A DNA stretch of 28,773 bases from JALXCH01 sp964495805 (GTDB lineage: Bacteria; Calditrichota; Calditrichia; RBG-13-44-9): assembly GCA_964495805.1 (NCBI GenBank), contig CAZBWV010000065.1, positions 1-28,773 on the forward strand. The letters are read 5' to 3'. Position numbers and translations under genes: made by a program. Of the stretch, positions 1-8,444 are shown in pieces; positions within the stretch are counted from its first letter, which is position 1, and the number at the start of each line of letters is the position of its first letter. Below the pieces are notes generated by a model. The model saw nothing but the letters and a program-made list of their open reading frames with translations, did not search any database and was not told where the DNA came from.

Positions 1-18
1 AGGGGATAAGGGATGTGG

Positions 19-51
19 AAATGTAAAATGTAAAATGTAAAATGTAAAATG
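19..51. repeat. 7-bp tandem repeat (AAATGTA)n
   Basis: Four complete copies of AAATGTA stand head to tail at 19-46, followed by a partial fifth copy at 47-51. The unit carries no reading frame of interest. It abuts the G-rich tract at 54-81, and together they look like a slippage-prone intergenic low-complexity block. Confidence 0.85.
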
Positions 52-53
52 AA

Positions 54-81
54 GGGGTATAGGGGGATGGGGATTCGGGGG
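54..81 (+). other. G-quadruplex motif
   Basis: Four guanine runs lie at 54-57, 62-66, 69-72 and 77-81, separated by loops of 4, 2 and 4 bases. This meets the usual definition of an intramolecular G-quadruplex with four or more tetrads. It lies about 150 bases upstream of the K+ channel fusion gene. Related GGGGTATAGGGGG-type sequence recurs on the minus strand at 14391-14477. Folding in the cell is inference. Confidence 0.55.
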
Positions 82-109
82 AGAAAAAAAGGAAACCGGA
101 AGGAGGATG

Positions 110-170
110 GTATCGGCCTGGCTTCCGCGTAAAAACAGGCCGGTTTGGCCCGATACTTTTCTTTTTTTTA
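110..170 (+). terminator. Terminator-like hairpin with T-tract
   Basis: GGCCTG at 115-120 pairs with CAGGCC at 136-141. An outer GTATC (110-114) can pair with GATAC (152-156), leaving a bulge on the right side. A T-rich run (157-169, broken by one C) follows directly. This is the layout of an intrinsic terminator on the plus strand, probably ending a gene left of the window. Because it lies about 60 bases before the channel gene it could instead be a leader attenuator. The rest of 1-231 holds no gene I can support. Confidence 0.45.
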
Positions 171-231
171 TTCTGCCAATTCATCTAATGCAGTGGAACA
201 AGGCAGACGATAATAAAACCGACATATAAGG

Positions 232-2076
232 ATGAAACGTACAGGTGAATGCAAACTTCTCATGAACACGCGTAAACAGCTGAAAATTGCCGTTGCACTG
301 GCCATTTTTTTACTCACTTTTGGCACAGCCGGTTTTATGATCATCGACTCGTATCCCTTCCTGGATGCGCTTTACATGACCATTATCACCATTACTACGG
401 TTGGTTTTGCAGAGCTCCATCCGTTATCGGAAGCGGGACGTATTTTTACCATTGTCCTTATTTTTATCGGGTTTGTTAGTTTAGCCTGGATCGCCCGGGT
501 ATTTGTTGAAATTCTTTTGACCCACATATTAACAAAAGATCTGGAGACGAAAAAAATGATGAAAGCTGTTCAAAAGTTAGAAAATCATACTATCATATGT
601 GGTTTTGGGCGTGTTGGTATGGCTGCAGCAGAAGAGCTCTGGAAGGCCGGGGCATCTTTCATCATTATCGAAAACAACCCTGAAATATGCGAATTAATCC
701 GGGAAAAGGGATTTTTATTTCTGGAGGGGGATGCAACGCATGAAGATGTATTATTGAAAGCTGGCATTAAACGGGCTGGTGGCTTGATGGCTTTACTTCC
801 CTCCGACGCCGAAAATCTTTTTATTTCCCTTACTGCCAGAGAACTCAATCCCGTGCTTCATATTATCGCTCGAACTGAGGATGCAGCTGCTTCCCGACGT
901 GTACTCCGTGCCGGTGCCGACCGGGTGGTATCCCCATTTATCTCGGCAGGGAAAGAAGTAGCGCAAACCATGCTGGAACTAACCGAACATCATTTTACCA
1001 TGCACGATTCGCAACCAGACGTCGTCGTACCGCAATGGATCGACGTTCACCCCGGTTCCGAAATGGTTGGAAAAACCATCCGGGAGATGAGCAAATTAAT
1101 GAATCGGCAAATCATTGGTTTCCGACGGGCTCAGCAGGATTTTTTGGACCCCGATCCTGATACCATTCTCCAGGCAGGAGACCGAATGCTGGTACTGGAC
1201 GACGGAGAATCGGAGGAAAATTCCTACCTAAATCCGCCTAACCAATCTCCGGCACGCGTCATTATTGTGGACGACAATCCGGTTATTTTAAAATTGTATG
1301 CTCGCCTTATTAAACGGGCGGGATTTATTCCCATAACTGCAACCAATGGCAAAGAAGCTCTGGAGACCATTGTTCGGGAACGACCGGATGCGGCGGTGAT
1401 TGATTACATGCTACCGGTGCTATCGGGGATTGAAGTGTGTCAGCGGGTTCGCCAGACGCCGGGACTGGAAGGAATGAAAATCATCATCTTCACCAGTGAC
1501 AATCATCCCGAAACGCGGGAACGTGCCATTCGTGCCGGTGCCGATGGTGTGGTGTACAAAAGCTCCGACACCAACGAACTCATTCAGGTGCTTCTACAGA
1601 TGATTCGGGAATCCGAAAAGATAGAAACAACGCAGCCAGACTCACCGACCGACGCTTCACCGCACTCCTATTCCGAAGAAGCATCCGTACCTACTTTCGG
1701 CGAACAACCAGATTACGATCCTGCACTGATTATCGATCGCGATAAACTCATGAAAAATGTGGATGGGGATGAGGCGCTGCTTCGAGAAATTGTGGAAATC
1801 TTCCTGCCGGATGCCGAACGCCTGATTCGGGAGATTGAACAAGCTATTCAGAAACGGGACGCTTCTCGATTACACCGTTCCGCTCATACCTTAAAAGGGT
1901 CCCTGGCAAATCTGGGCAGTAAAACCGCTTTTGAACTTGCCAGGCAATTAGACGAACACGCCAAAGCCAACGACTTCTCCGATGTGAAAAATCTGTACCA
2001 GAAGCTGCTGCAGGAAGTGGAATTTCTGAAAGATTATTTGTTGAAACTGACCACAGAGCCTATTTCCCCTGTGTAA
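232..2076 (+). CDS. K+ channel/RCK protein fused to receiver and HPt domains
   Basis: A 614-residue fusion. Residues 17-37 and 69-95 are membrane segments around a pore loop with the filter-like TTVGFAE (55-61), a two-TM K+ channel arrangement. A TrkA-N/RCK NAD-binding domain follows (GFGRVG 124-129, acidic E147, GDAT 166-169), then a TrkA-C domain (about 262-325). Next comes a response-regulator receiver domain (D347/D348, phospho-acceptor D391, T421, K443). It ends in an HPt domain with HTLKGSLANLG, whose phosphorylatable histidine is H552. Channel-RCK proteins normally stop near residue 330, so receiver plus HPt is an addition. The filter has Ala60 where the last Gly of TVGYG/TVGFG is usual. 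The start at 232 has AAGG one base upstream, which is too close; ATG at 262 (Met11) is an equally good start and keeps all domains. No histidine kinase lies nearby. Inferred role: K+ flux gated by ligand or redox state and by phosphorelay. Confidence 0.88.
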   Translation: MKRTGECKLLMNTRKQLKIAVALAIFLLTFGTAGFMIIDSYPFLDALYMTIITITTVGFAELHPLSEAGRIFTIVLIFIGFVSLAWIARVFVEILLTHILTKDLETKKMMKAVQKLENHTIICGFGRVGMAAAEELWKAGASFIIIENNPEICELIREKGFLFLEGDATHEDVLLKAGIKRAGGLMALLPSDAENLFISLTARELNPVLHIIARTEDAAASRRVLRAGADRVVSPFISAGKEVAQTMLELTEHHFTMHDSQPDVVVPQWIDVHPGSEMVGKTIREMSKLMNRQIIGFRRAQQDFLDPDPDTILQAGDRMLVLDDGESEENSYLNPPNQSPARVIIVDDNPVILKLYARLIKRAGFIPITATNGKEALETIVRERPDAAVIDYMLPVLSGIEVCQRVRQTPGLEGMKIIIFTSDNHPETRERAIRAGADGVVYKSSDTNELIQVLLQMIRESEKIETTQPDSPTDASPHSYSEEASVPTFGEQPDYDPALIIDRDKLMKNVDGDEALLREIVEIFLPDAERLIREIEQAIQKRDASRLHRSAHTLKGSLANLGSKTAFELARQLDEHAKANDFSDVKNLYQKLLQEVEFLKDYLLKLTTEPISPV

Positions 2077-2154
2077 GTCTTCTTTTTTTCCATTTTCTCT
2101 TCTCTTCATTCCTTCCTTATATTTCCACCGAAAAAACAATCGTGGAGCAACGGA

Positions 2155-2520
2155 ATGAAATTTCCAGATCAAATAGAAGAATTCTGGCGTAAACGGGAAG
2201 AACAAAACGAACGGGTTTTCCGCTATGCGGGTCTTACCACCAAACGATTTTTCAGCCTGGATACCCGGGTGTATCGGGAGAACGGGATTCTTCCCGCCCG
2301 GATGAAAGAATTAATGGGGCTGGTTGCTTCCCTGGTGCTTCGCTGCGACGATTGCATCCGTTACCACATTGTGCGCTGTTATGAACAGGGGGTTCGTGAT
2401 GAGGAACTGGAAGAGGCGCTGTCCATCGCTCTGGTGGTAGGTGGTTCCATCACCATCCCCCACCTCCGACGGGCATACGAAGATTGGGAAGCATTGAAAA
2501 CCGCTCAATCCGGTGAATAA
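2155..2520 (+). CDS. AhpD-like carboxymuconolactone decarboxylase family protein
   Basis: A 121-residue soluble protein. Residues 50-105 form a carboxymuconolactone decarboxylase/AhpD-type helical core, with CDDC (C64, C67) and H71 four residues after the second cysteine. This CxxC-xxx-H pattern is the peroxidase/disulfide-reducing signature of AhpD relatives. The N-terminal 45 residues are charged and not recognised. GGAG at 2144-2147 lies seven bases before the ATG. It sits 78 bases after the channel fusion and 47 before the ferritin-VIT gene, so the three may be co-transcribed. A thiol-based antioxidant role would suit a neighbour handling iron, but the substrate is unknown. Confidence 0.78.
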   Translation: MKFPDQIEEFWRKREEQNERVFRYAGLTTKRFFSLDTRVYRENGILPARMKELMGLVASLVLRCDDCIRYHIVRCYEQGVRDEELEEALSIALVVGGSITIPHLRRAYEDWEALKTAQSGE

Positions 2521-2567
2521 TCGATTCATTTTGTGAAAGATGAATTCTCTTAAAAAGGAACCGTTCC

Positions 2568-3443
2568 ATGGCTAAATTAATCGACGAAAAAACCCGGGAA
2601 TTGATCATTCAATTTCAACGGAACGAACTCACGGAGTATCACACTTACCGCGCGCTTTCGCAGCGGGTGGAGGGGAAAAACCGGGAGATTCTGCAAAAAA
2701 TTGCCGAAGATGAAAAGCGACATTACCACGAATGGGTGAAATATTCCGGCGTAGAGGTGAAATACAGCCGGTTTTACGTTTTTTTGTATCGAATCATCGC
2801 AGCCATTTTTGGCCTGACCTTCGCCATTAAGATGATGGAACGGAACGAACAGGAAGCGGAAAGAAATTACGAATATGTGCGCCAGCAAATTCCGGAGATT
2901 GCTCCCATCATTCAGGATGAAATGGAGCATGAGAAGTTGTTGGTCAACATGATTGACGAAAGGCGAATTGAGTACATCGGTTCCATGGTGCTGGGACTGA
3001 ACGATGCGTTAGTGGAACTCACCGGAGCGCTGGCGGGGTTTACCCTGGCCATGCAAAACACCCGTTTAATCGGCATGGCGGGGCTGATTACCGGGATTGC
3101 TGCTTCGCTCTCCATGGCTGCCTCGGAATACCTGTCCCAGAAATCGGAGACCAGCGATAAAAGTCCTGTGCGCGCTGCTCTGTACACGGGTTCCACCTAT
3201 ATCGTGGCAGTGGCGCTTCTGGTATTGCCTTTCTTTCTGGTTAATAGCTATTATCTGGCAATTGGCATCACGCTTCTGCTGGTCCTTTTAATCATCTGGC
3301 TATTTTCCTATTTCGTTTCGGTGGTTCGGGAAATTTCCTTTCGACATTTTTTCCTGGAAATGGCGGGTATCAGCCTGGGTGTGGCACTGATTTCCTTTGG
3401 CATCGGATGGATTGCGCGGCTACTGTTTCATGTCGATGTGTAA
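2568..3443 (+). CDS. mbfA: Ferritin-like/VIT1 fusion metal transporter (MbfA type)
   Basis: A 291-residue membrane protein. Residues 1-130 form a rubrerythrin/ferritin-like helical domain with metal-binding carboxylates and histidines spaced as in a di-iron site (E20, E23, E47, H52, E94, E97, E118, H121). A VIT1/CCC1 membrane domain follows (136-291) with GLNDALVELTGALAGF (143-158), AASEYLSQKSE (184-194) and about five membrane segments. The order ferritin domain then VIT1 is that of MbfA, known in alpha-proteobacteria as an iron exporter that limits peroxide and iron stress. Fe(II) or Mn(II) export from the cytoplasm is therefore inferred. AAGGA precedes the ATG by about eight bases. It is the last gene before the terminator at 3551-3583. 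Confidence 0.85.
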   Translation: MAKLIDEKTRELIIQFQRNELTEYHTYRALSQRVEGKNREILQKIAEDEKRHYHEWVKYSGVEVKYSRFYVFLYRIIAAIFGLTFAIKMMERNEQEAERNYEYVRQQIPEIAPIIQDEMEHEKLLVNMIDERRIEYIGSMVLGLNDALVELTGALAGFTLAMQNTRLIGMAGLITGIAASLSMAASEYLSQKSETSDKSPVRAALYTGSTYIVAVALLVLPFFLVNSYYLAIGITLLLVLLIIWLFSYFVSVVREISFRHFFLEMAGISLGVALISFGIGWIARLLFHVDV

Positions 3444-3550
3444 CGGTCTGGTGGAATCATACAGGGGGCATCAGAATCAGGTTTTAAGATATTCACGTTG
3501 ATTTTCTAAATCACCAACCTGCCCTTTTTTGTTATCTCAAAAGCGTTTAA

Positions 3551-3583
3551 AAAACCCCGGTCCTGAACAGGCACCGGGGTTTT
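3551..3583. terminator. Bidirectional intrinsic terminator
   Basis: A perfect 11-bp inverted repeat, AAAACCCCGGT (3551-3561) and ACCGGGGTTTT (3573-3583). The loop itself contains CCTG-AA-CAGG. The flanking A and T runs give a U-tail on either strand. It lies between the converging MbfA-like gene (+) and GH18 gene (-), so it probably ends both transcripts. Confidence 0.88.
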
Positions 3584-3630
3584 AGGATTAACTCCCGGGT
3601 GATTTACCCGGAAAAGCGGTATTTTATCGG

Positions 3631-6111
3631 TTAGCGCAGAAGAGTCATTTTTCGGATTTCCTGGCGCTGCCCCACTTTCAGACGATAGATATAAACTCCG
3701 CTGGCCACCGGTTGTCCCTGCTCATCGGTACCATCCCAGATTACCGTATAACGACCAGGGACAAGCGTCCGGTTGAGCAATGTCTTTACTTTTTGTCCCA
3801 GGGTATTGTAAACACTTAATTCCCCCGGTACTTGCCCGGTCTGCCGAATCTCAAAAGAAATGTTCGTTCCCTGATTAAATGGATTGGGATAATTCTGGAA
3901 TAACCGGAATTCTTCTGTTAAAGAAGACGGATTTTCAGCTTCAATACCAGAGGGGATGTCGAAGTAAGCAATAATCCGCGCCATCAAGGTATCCCGTACC
4001 GATGCGGGATAGAACGTTTCGAAGGGGACAGCCAGATAAACCAGCTTTCCGGGGTGTGTTCCCTGCCCAAAAATTCCCGCGTACTGAACACCCGCACCTC
4101 CATACGTGGAAGCGGGAAAACCATTGTACACCAGACACAATGACGAACCATCAATGGGATTGATTCCATCGGGATAATCCACATTGTAAGTACCGTGGGT
4201 GCCATTGTCAAAATTCATGCTGCTCAATCCGTAAAAGATGCCGCCGGAAACTCCGTCGGTTTTGTGGGTGGGAACACGATCCATGACGTAATTCGCCTTC
4301 AGATACGTGCGATAAAATTGCTTGTCAGAAGCCGATCCTTTTTGAACCAGATCGTATCCAATCTCTGACCCCGAAACGAACAGACGTCCGCCATTCTCCA
4401 GAAAAGCCGCCACCCGGGTTTGCTCTACGCTGTTGAAGCTCTCGTCCGCCGTTCCTTCTTCGCCAAGGATCCAGATAACTACCGGATAATCCAGCAGGGA
4501 GACCTGATTATCCTGCACAGCTTCGTTGCTGCAGGCGTCGAAAGCATATCCGGTTTTTACGACGGAGGGGGCGAACCGCTTAATAAAATCAAATGTATTG
4601 GTTGTGCCGCTGGTTCGGTCGAATCCATTCACAATCAGAACTCGTACCGTTTCGCTGGTGGGTTTAACTCCCAGTACCTCGGTGGTACTGCTCTCTCCGT
4701 TCCCGTTCAATGCGGAAACTTTGAAGTAGTACACCGAATCCGGGTTCAGGTTGCTTAGCACCACTTCCGGTGAGGGGAAATCCAGCACTGCACTGAAATT
4801 GGAGCCATCGGTACTCTGATAGAGACGGTAGCTGGTCGCACCAACTGCCGAATTCACCGCTACCTTAACTTCGCCGCCACCCACATTGAGTACCCGGAAA
4901 TTCACCGGTTTAAGCGGTGGTGCGGAGGAACCAAAGGCATTGGCAATGGCAGCCTGCAACTCCTGGCGCTGTCCGTCGTAACTCAGTGCCCAGATGGCAA
5001 TCCCTTTCAGGTTTTTCTGATTCACCAGATCGAATTTGAGTGCCAGACTCAGACTATCGTCATACCATCCCTGATTCCATTGCCCATCGTTGTACCTGTA
5101 CCATGGCGTCTGGGAATTCATATCCCACAACCGACCGTATTGCAAAGCATTGGAGTAAGCAGTGCTGTAAAAAATCGCTGTCCCCGTCCCCAGCGTAGGA
5201 GAGGCCAGTCCGTTATTGGCAGTAGGCCATTCAAATCCGTAAAAGGGTACACTGAGAATAAGCTTGGCGACGTTGTTCTGGGTTTTGGTAATGTAATCTT
5301 CCACACTTCGGGTTACATTCCAGTATCCCCAAACCGTCCCGCTGGTGAGTGGTGCGGTGGGCCCTGCAGTGGGGCCGGAGGACCAGTGATAATCATATCC
5401 CTGAATAATTAAGCCGTCCGTAACCTGTGCCAGCTGGTAATAGTCGTAATTATTGCGCCAATCCACCGCCGGGGTAAAAATGGTTACATACGAACCCGGT
5501 AACTGAGAATGAAAGGTGTTGCTCAATTCAGTCATGAAATCGGTGAGATTTTGACGATTTCCGGAGGGAATGCCTTCAAAATCGATACTGACGCCATCCG
5601 CGTTGGCATACTGAACCCGAAGCACCAGATTGTTAATCAGATTGGTGCGATAAGTGGGATTCCCTAACAGGGTGTTAAGCTGGGTTCCGTCGAACAGAAT
5701 CACCGTCAGTACCACGCGTACTCCATGGCTGTGCGCCAGATTGATCAGTCCCGAAGCCGGCCAGTGATGTTGATTGACAATGTTTCCGTATCCATCCACA
5801 TCCACGCCAAAATAGGCAATTGTGGAGAGCAAATCATAGTTCAAACTGGGATAGGAGTCGTACACCCAATAAGGCAAGTAACCAAACACCTCGCGGGAGA
5901 GCGCTCGGGTGCGGGGAATCAGTGGCATGGGTTTGCCGTGGAATTCCGGGGTTTCCCCATGTGGAACATACCCCTGATAATTCTCCCACTCCACTTGATG
6001 AATGGACGGCGCCTGCTCCATTTCCTGGTAAAACTGGTGCCAGTCCACCTGAGAGAATCCTGTTTGAAAAAGTACAAGAAAAACGATGAAAATAATCATA
6101 TGTTTTTTCAT
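3631..6111 (-). CDS. Secreted GH18 glycosidase with FN3, GATase-like and sorting domains
   Basis: 826 residues. A signal peptide (about 1-20) is followed by a GH18 barrel (about 75-395). Its active-site strand is DGVSIDFEG (172-180), where E179 is the expected catalytic acid. The barrel start (GYLPYWV, 77-83) and the IQGYDYHW segment (236-243) resemble YaaH/chitinase-like GH18 enzymes. Next come an FN3 domain (about 400-486), a roughly 225-residue alpha/beta domain starting VLIVNGFDR (491-499) that resembles the glutamine-amidotransferase-like module of secreted xanthan-lyase and amidase proteins, and a FlgD-Ig-like tail (737-826) with NYPNPFNQ and a final KMTLLR. Substrate could be chitin, chito-oligosaccharide or peptidoglycan glycan; the sequence does not decide. 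The start is supported by a signal peptide and GGATGGG just upstream. It follows the M23 gene by 56 bases and shares its scaffold. Confidence 0.88.
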   Translation of the reverse strand: MKKHMIIFIVFLVLFQTGFSQVDWHQFYQEMEQAPSIHQVEWENYQGYVPHGETPEFHGKPMPLIPRTRALSREVFGYLPYWVYDSYPSLNYDLLSTIAYFGVDVDGYGNIVNQHHWPASGLINLAHSHGVRVVLTVILFDGTQLNTLLGNPTYRTNLINNLVLRVQYANADGVSIDFEGIPSGNRQNLTDFMTELSNTFHSQLPGSYVTIFTPAVDWRNNYDYYQLAQVTDGLIIQGYDYHWSSGPTAGPTAPLTSGTVWGYWNVTRSVEDYITKTQNNVAKLILSVPFYGFEWPTANNGLASPTLGTGTAIFYSTAYSNALQYGRLWDMNSQTPWYRYNDGQWNQGWYDDSLSLALKFDLVNQKNLKGIAIWALSYDGQRQELQAAIANAFGSSAPPLKPVNFRVLNVGGGEVKVAVNSAVGATSYRLYQSTDGSNFSAVLDFPSPEVVLSNLNPDSVYYFKVSALNGNGESSTTEVLGVKPTSETVRVLIVNGFDRTSGTTNTFDFIKRFAPSVVKTGYAFDACSNEAVQDNQVSLLDYPVVIWILGEEGTADESFNSVEQTRVAAFLENGGRLFVSGSEIGYDLVQKGSASDKQFYRTYLKANYVMDRVPTHKTDGVSGGIFYGLSSMNFDNGTHGTYNVDYPDGINPIDGSSLCLVYNGFPASTYGGAGVQYAGIFGQGTHPGKLVYLAVPFETFYPASVRDTLMARIIAYFDIPSGIEAENPSSLTEEFRLFQNYPNPFNQGTNISFEIRQTGQVPGELSVYNTLGQKVKTLLNRTLVPGRYTVIWDGTDEQGQPVASGVYIYRLKVGQRQEIRKMTLLR

Positions 6112-6167
6112 AACCCATCCATTTGACTTGGTTAAAATTTCGTCATCAGTTAAACGGGACAGATAAG

Positions 6168-8444
6168 CTATCGGGTTAAGACAATTTTTTCAGTGCGTAC
6201 CACCCGCCGGGTATCTCCGGAGGTATGGGCAACCGCCCGAAAGCGCACCAGATACACACCGCTTGCCACCGGTTGTCCGCGATCATCCAAACCGTTCCAG
6301 CGCACTTCGTAGCTGCCAGCGGACTGCGGTTCGTGTATTAATGATCGAACCTTCTGCCCCAGTGTGTTGTAAATCTCCAGAATCACCTGCGCACTCACCG
6401 GTAGCACATAACGCAGGTTGGTTTCCGGATTAAACGGATTGGGATAGTTGGGCAGTAAGGTAAAATCTGCAGGCAATGGTTTTCCCGTCACACCATCCGG
6501 TTCCAGAGCGTTGATTCCTAAAAAGAAGCTTAAAACCCGTCCCATTACCTGCACCCGCGTCTGGGCATCGCTTACCGTTTCGAAGGGAAAGGAGAATACC
6601 ACCACTTTTCCGGGTGTGCTGCTGCTTCCGAACAGTCCCTCGTATTGCACCGCTGCATATTGATCCAGACCGTACTGAGCACTGGCCACCGCTCCGTTCC
6701 CGTATGGCACCACCACATCACTGGAATCCACAAAATAATTAGCAGTGCTGAAGTCGAAATTCAAACCAGAGAGGATGGAATTCTCCAGCCCGGTTAGCGC
6801 ATGCAGATGGGTACGACCGACGAAATCCACATGCAGGTAATCGTGCAGGAACTGTTCATCCTGTGGGGTGGCACTGGCAGAACCATCGGGGTCCAGCGCC
6901 CGGGCAACCGAAGAACCGCTCACCAGCAACTGGCCACCATTTTCCAGATATTGCCGAACCGCCACCTGCATGGCAGAATCGAACACTGCCGTGGCGCAAC
7001 TATCGTCTCCGGTGTACCAGATGACCGCATCATAATCGTTCAGTGATACCGTACCATTGGCAATGCTCGTTTCGGGAGCCGTATCGAAACTAATCTGGTT
7101 ACCCAAAACGGCCTGCCCATAAGTAAAATTAAACGGATGGTAAACCGAAGGCCAATCGCCATCGCTGCGGGAAAAACCGTTTACAATCAACACCTTCCCC
7201 AAAAAGCCAGAGCCGTTGCTGGTTCCGTACACATCGGAGGGCTGGCTCTCGTTGGTAATGGGAGAATTATCCACTGCTGTGAGGCGGAAATACACACTGG
7301 TGTTCAAAACCATGGGCAACACGGTGTCGGTTACTGCAGAGGTCAACTCACTCTCATCTTTGAACAGGGTCCAGAGCTGATTGTCGAAGCTGAAATATAG
7401 GCGGTAGCCCACCAGATCGGAATCGGGATTGGCCACCCAGCTGAGATGCAATCCGGTATCGGTGCCCTTCACAAATTTAAATTGCGGCTGAACCGGTGCC
7501 ACGGTGTCCACCGCTGTAATGGTAACCGGTACATAAGCAGTATCCGCATTAAACCGTGTGTCCTCGGTAAATATCTGTACCACATAGTCGCCCTGGGGCA
7601 ACTGGGACGTATCCCAGTAATTATCCTGCCAGATGTCGTTGGTGACCTGATACACATGGCTGGTGGTGCTGGACATGGGCTGGAAATAAACAATATCCAC
7701 ATAGGAATTGCTGGGCTTGTTGTTAAACACGAATCGCAGCCCATTGTAAGGAGGTTCGTACACCACGGTGCTGGTATCCGCACTGTAAATCCGGTAACCG
7801 ATTTTGTAAGTGCCGTTATTGCGCACGGAAACAGGCGTACTCGGATCTCCGTTCTGTTCATCCACTTTCACAATGATATCCACAAATCCAAACAGCCCGT
7901 TTGCTGGTAGTTCGGTCGTGGTATTGTTCACATAAAATTTCACGAAACGAATGATGGGTGCCCAGTTGTCCACCAGAGGGTTTAACCCATCGTTAACCAG
8001 CATGGCATTGTGTTCGCTGCCGTAATAGCCGTAAGTAAAATGCACATGTCCCAACCCGGATAAAATATGCCCGATGACGGTTTGAGAAGCATACACATGA
8101 TCGCCCACCGAAAGGGAAGGATTGGGCTGAATGTGCACATACGCTTTATCGCCAATGCGGATGTAGGCATTGGAACCCGACGTGGCCATGGAAACCACCA
8201 CACCGTCCGTACATGGATAGACCGGTGTACCGTCCGCATTGGGGATGTCCGTTCCGTTGTGGAAATGCCCCGGTGTGGTGGTGCTGCGGTATTCACAGAA
8301 CGTTCCGGTAATCCATTGACTCTGATTGAACGGTTGCATGGGCCAGGGGAACAACGTCTGGCTCATACCTGTTTGCACGCTGAGTACCAGCGTAACAAAT
8401 AGTAAAATGGGCAATCCGTTCCGGAAAATGTTTTCTCGTTTCAT
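6168..8444 (-). CDS. Secreted M23-family peptidase with FN3, GATase-like and sorting domains
   Basis: 758 residues. A signal peptide (about 1-28) precedes an M23 (LytM/peptidoglycan endopeptidase-like) domain at about 30-160. It has intact zinc ligands: H62 and D66 in HNGTD, and H133/H135 in GHVHF, so catalysis is plausible. A beta-rich linker (160-315), an FN3 domain (about 318-407) and a GATase-like domain starting VLIVNGFSR (418-426) follow. The FlgD-Ig-like tail (658-758) has NYPNPFNPE, LGQKV, WNG and a final KIVLTR. Everything from FN3 onward is paralogous to the GH18 protein. The ATG overlaps the preceding gene's stop in an ATGA junction, so translation is probably coupled. Likely substrate: peptide cross-links of cell walls, outside the cell or at its surface. 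Confidence 0.88.
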   Translation of the reverse strand: MKRENIFRNGLPILLFVTLVLSVQTGMSQTLFPWPMQPFNQSQWITGTFCEYRSTTTPGHFHNGTDIPNADGTPVYPCTDGVVVSMATSGSNAYIRIGDKAYVHIQPNPSLSVGDHVYASQTVIGHILSGLGHVHFTYGYYGSEHNAMLVNDGLNPLVDNWAPIIRFVKFYVNNTTTELPANGLFGFVDIIVKVDEQNGDPSTPVSVRNNGTYKIGYRIYSADTSTVVYEPPYNGLRFVFNNKPSNSYVDIVYFQPMSSTTSHVYQVTNDIWQDNYWDTSQLPQGDYVVQIFTEDTRFNADTAYVPVTITAVDTVAPVQPQFKFVKGTDTGLHLSWVANPDSDLVGYRLYFSFDNQLWTLFKDESELTSAVTDTVLPMVLNTSVYFRLTAVDNSPITNESQPSDVYGTSNGSGFLGKVLIVNGFSRSDGDWPSVYHPFNFTYGQAVLGNQISFDTAPETSIANGTVSLNDYDAVIWYTGDDSCATAVFDSAMQVAVRQYLENGGQLLVSGSSVARALDPDGSASATPQDEQFLHDYLHVDFVGRTHLHALTGLENSILSGLNFDFSTANYFVDSSDVVVPYGNGAVASAQYGLDQYAAVQYEGLFGSSSTPGKVVVFSFPFETVSDAQTRVQVMGRVLSFFLGINALEPDGVTGKPLPADFTLLPNYPNPFNPETNLRYVLPVSAQVILEIYNTLGQKVRSLIHEPQSAGSYEVRWNGLDDRGQPVASGVYLVRFRAVAHTSGDTRRVVRTEKIVLTR

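Noticed and set aside
1..231. tRNA or other structural RNA in the left leader
   Set aside because: No cloverleaf or conserved tRNA boxes; the hairpin is explained as terminator-like.
7446..7910. 154-codon plus-strand open frame
   Set aside because: Antisense shadow of the M23 protein linker region; composition reflects the opposite strand's codon use.
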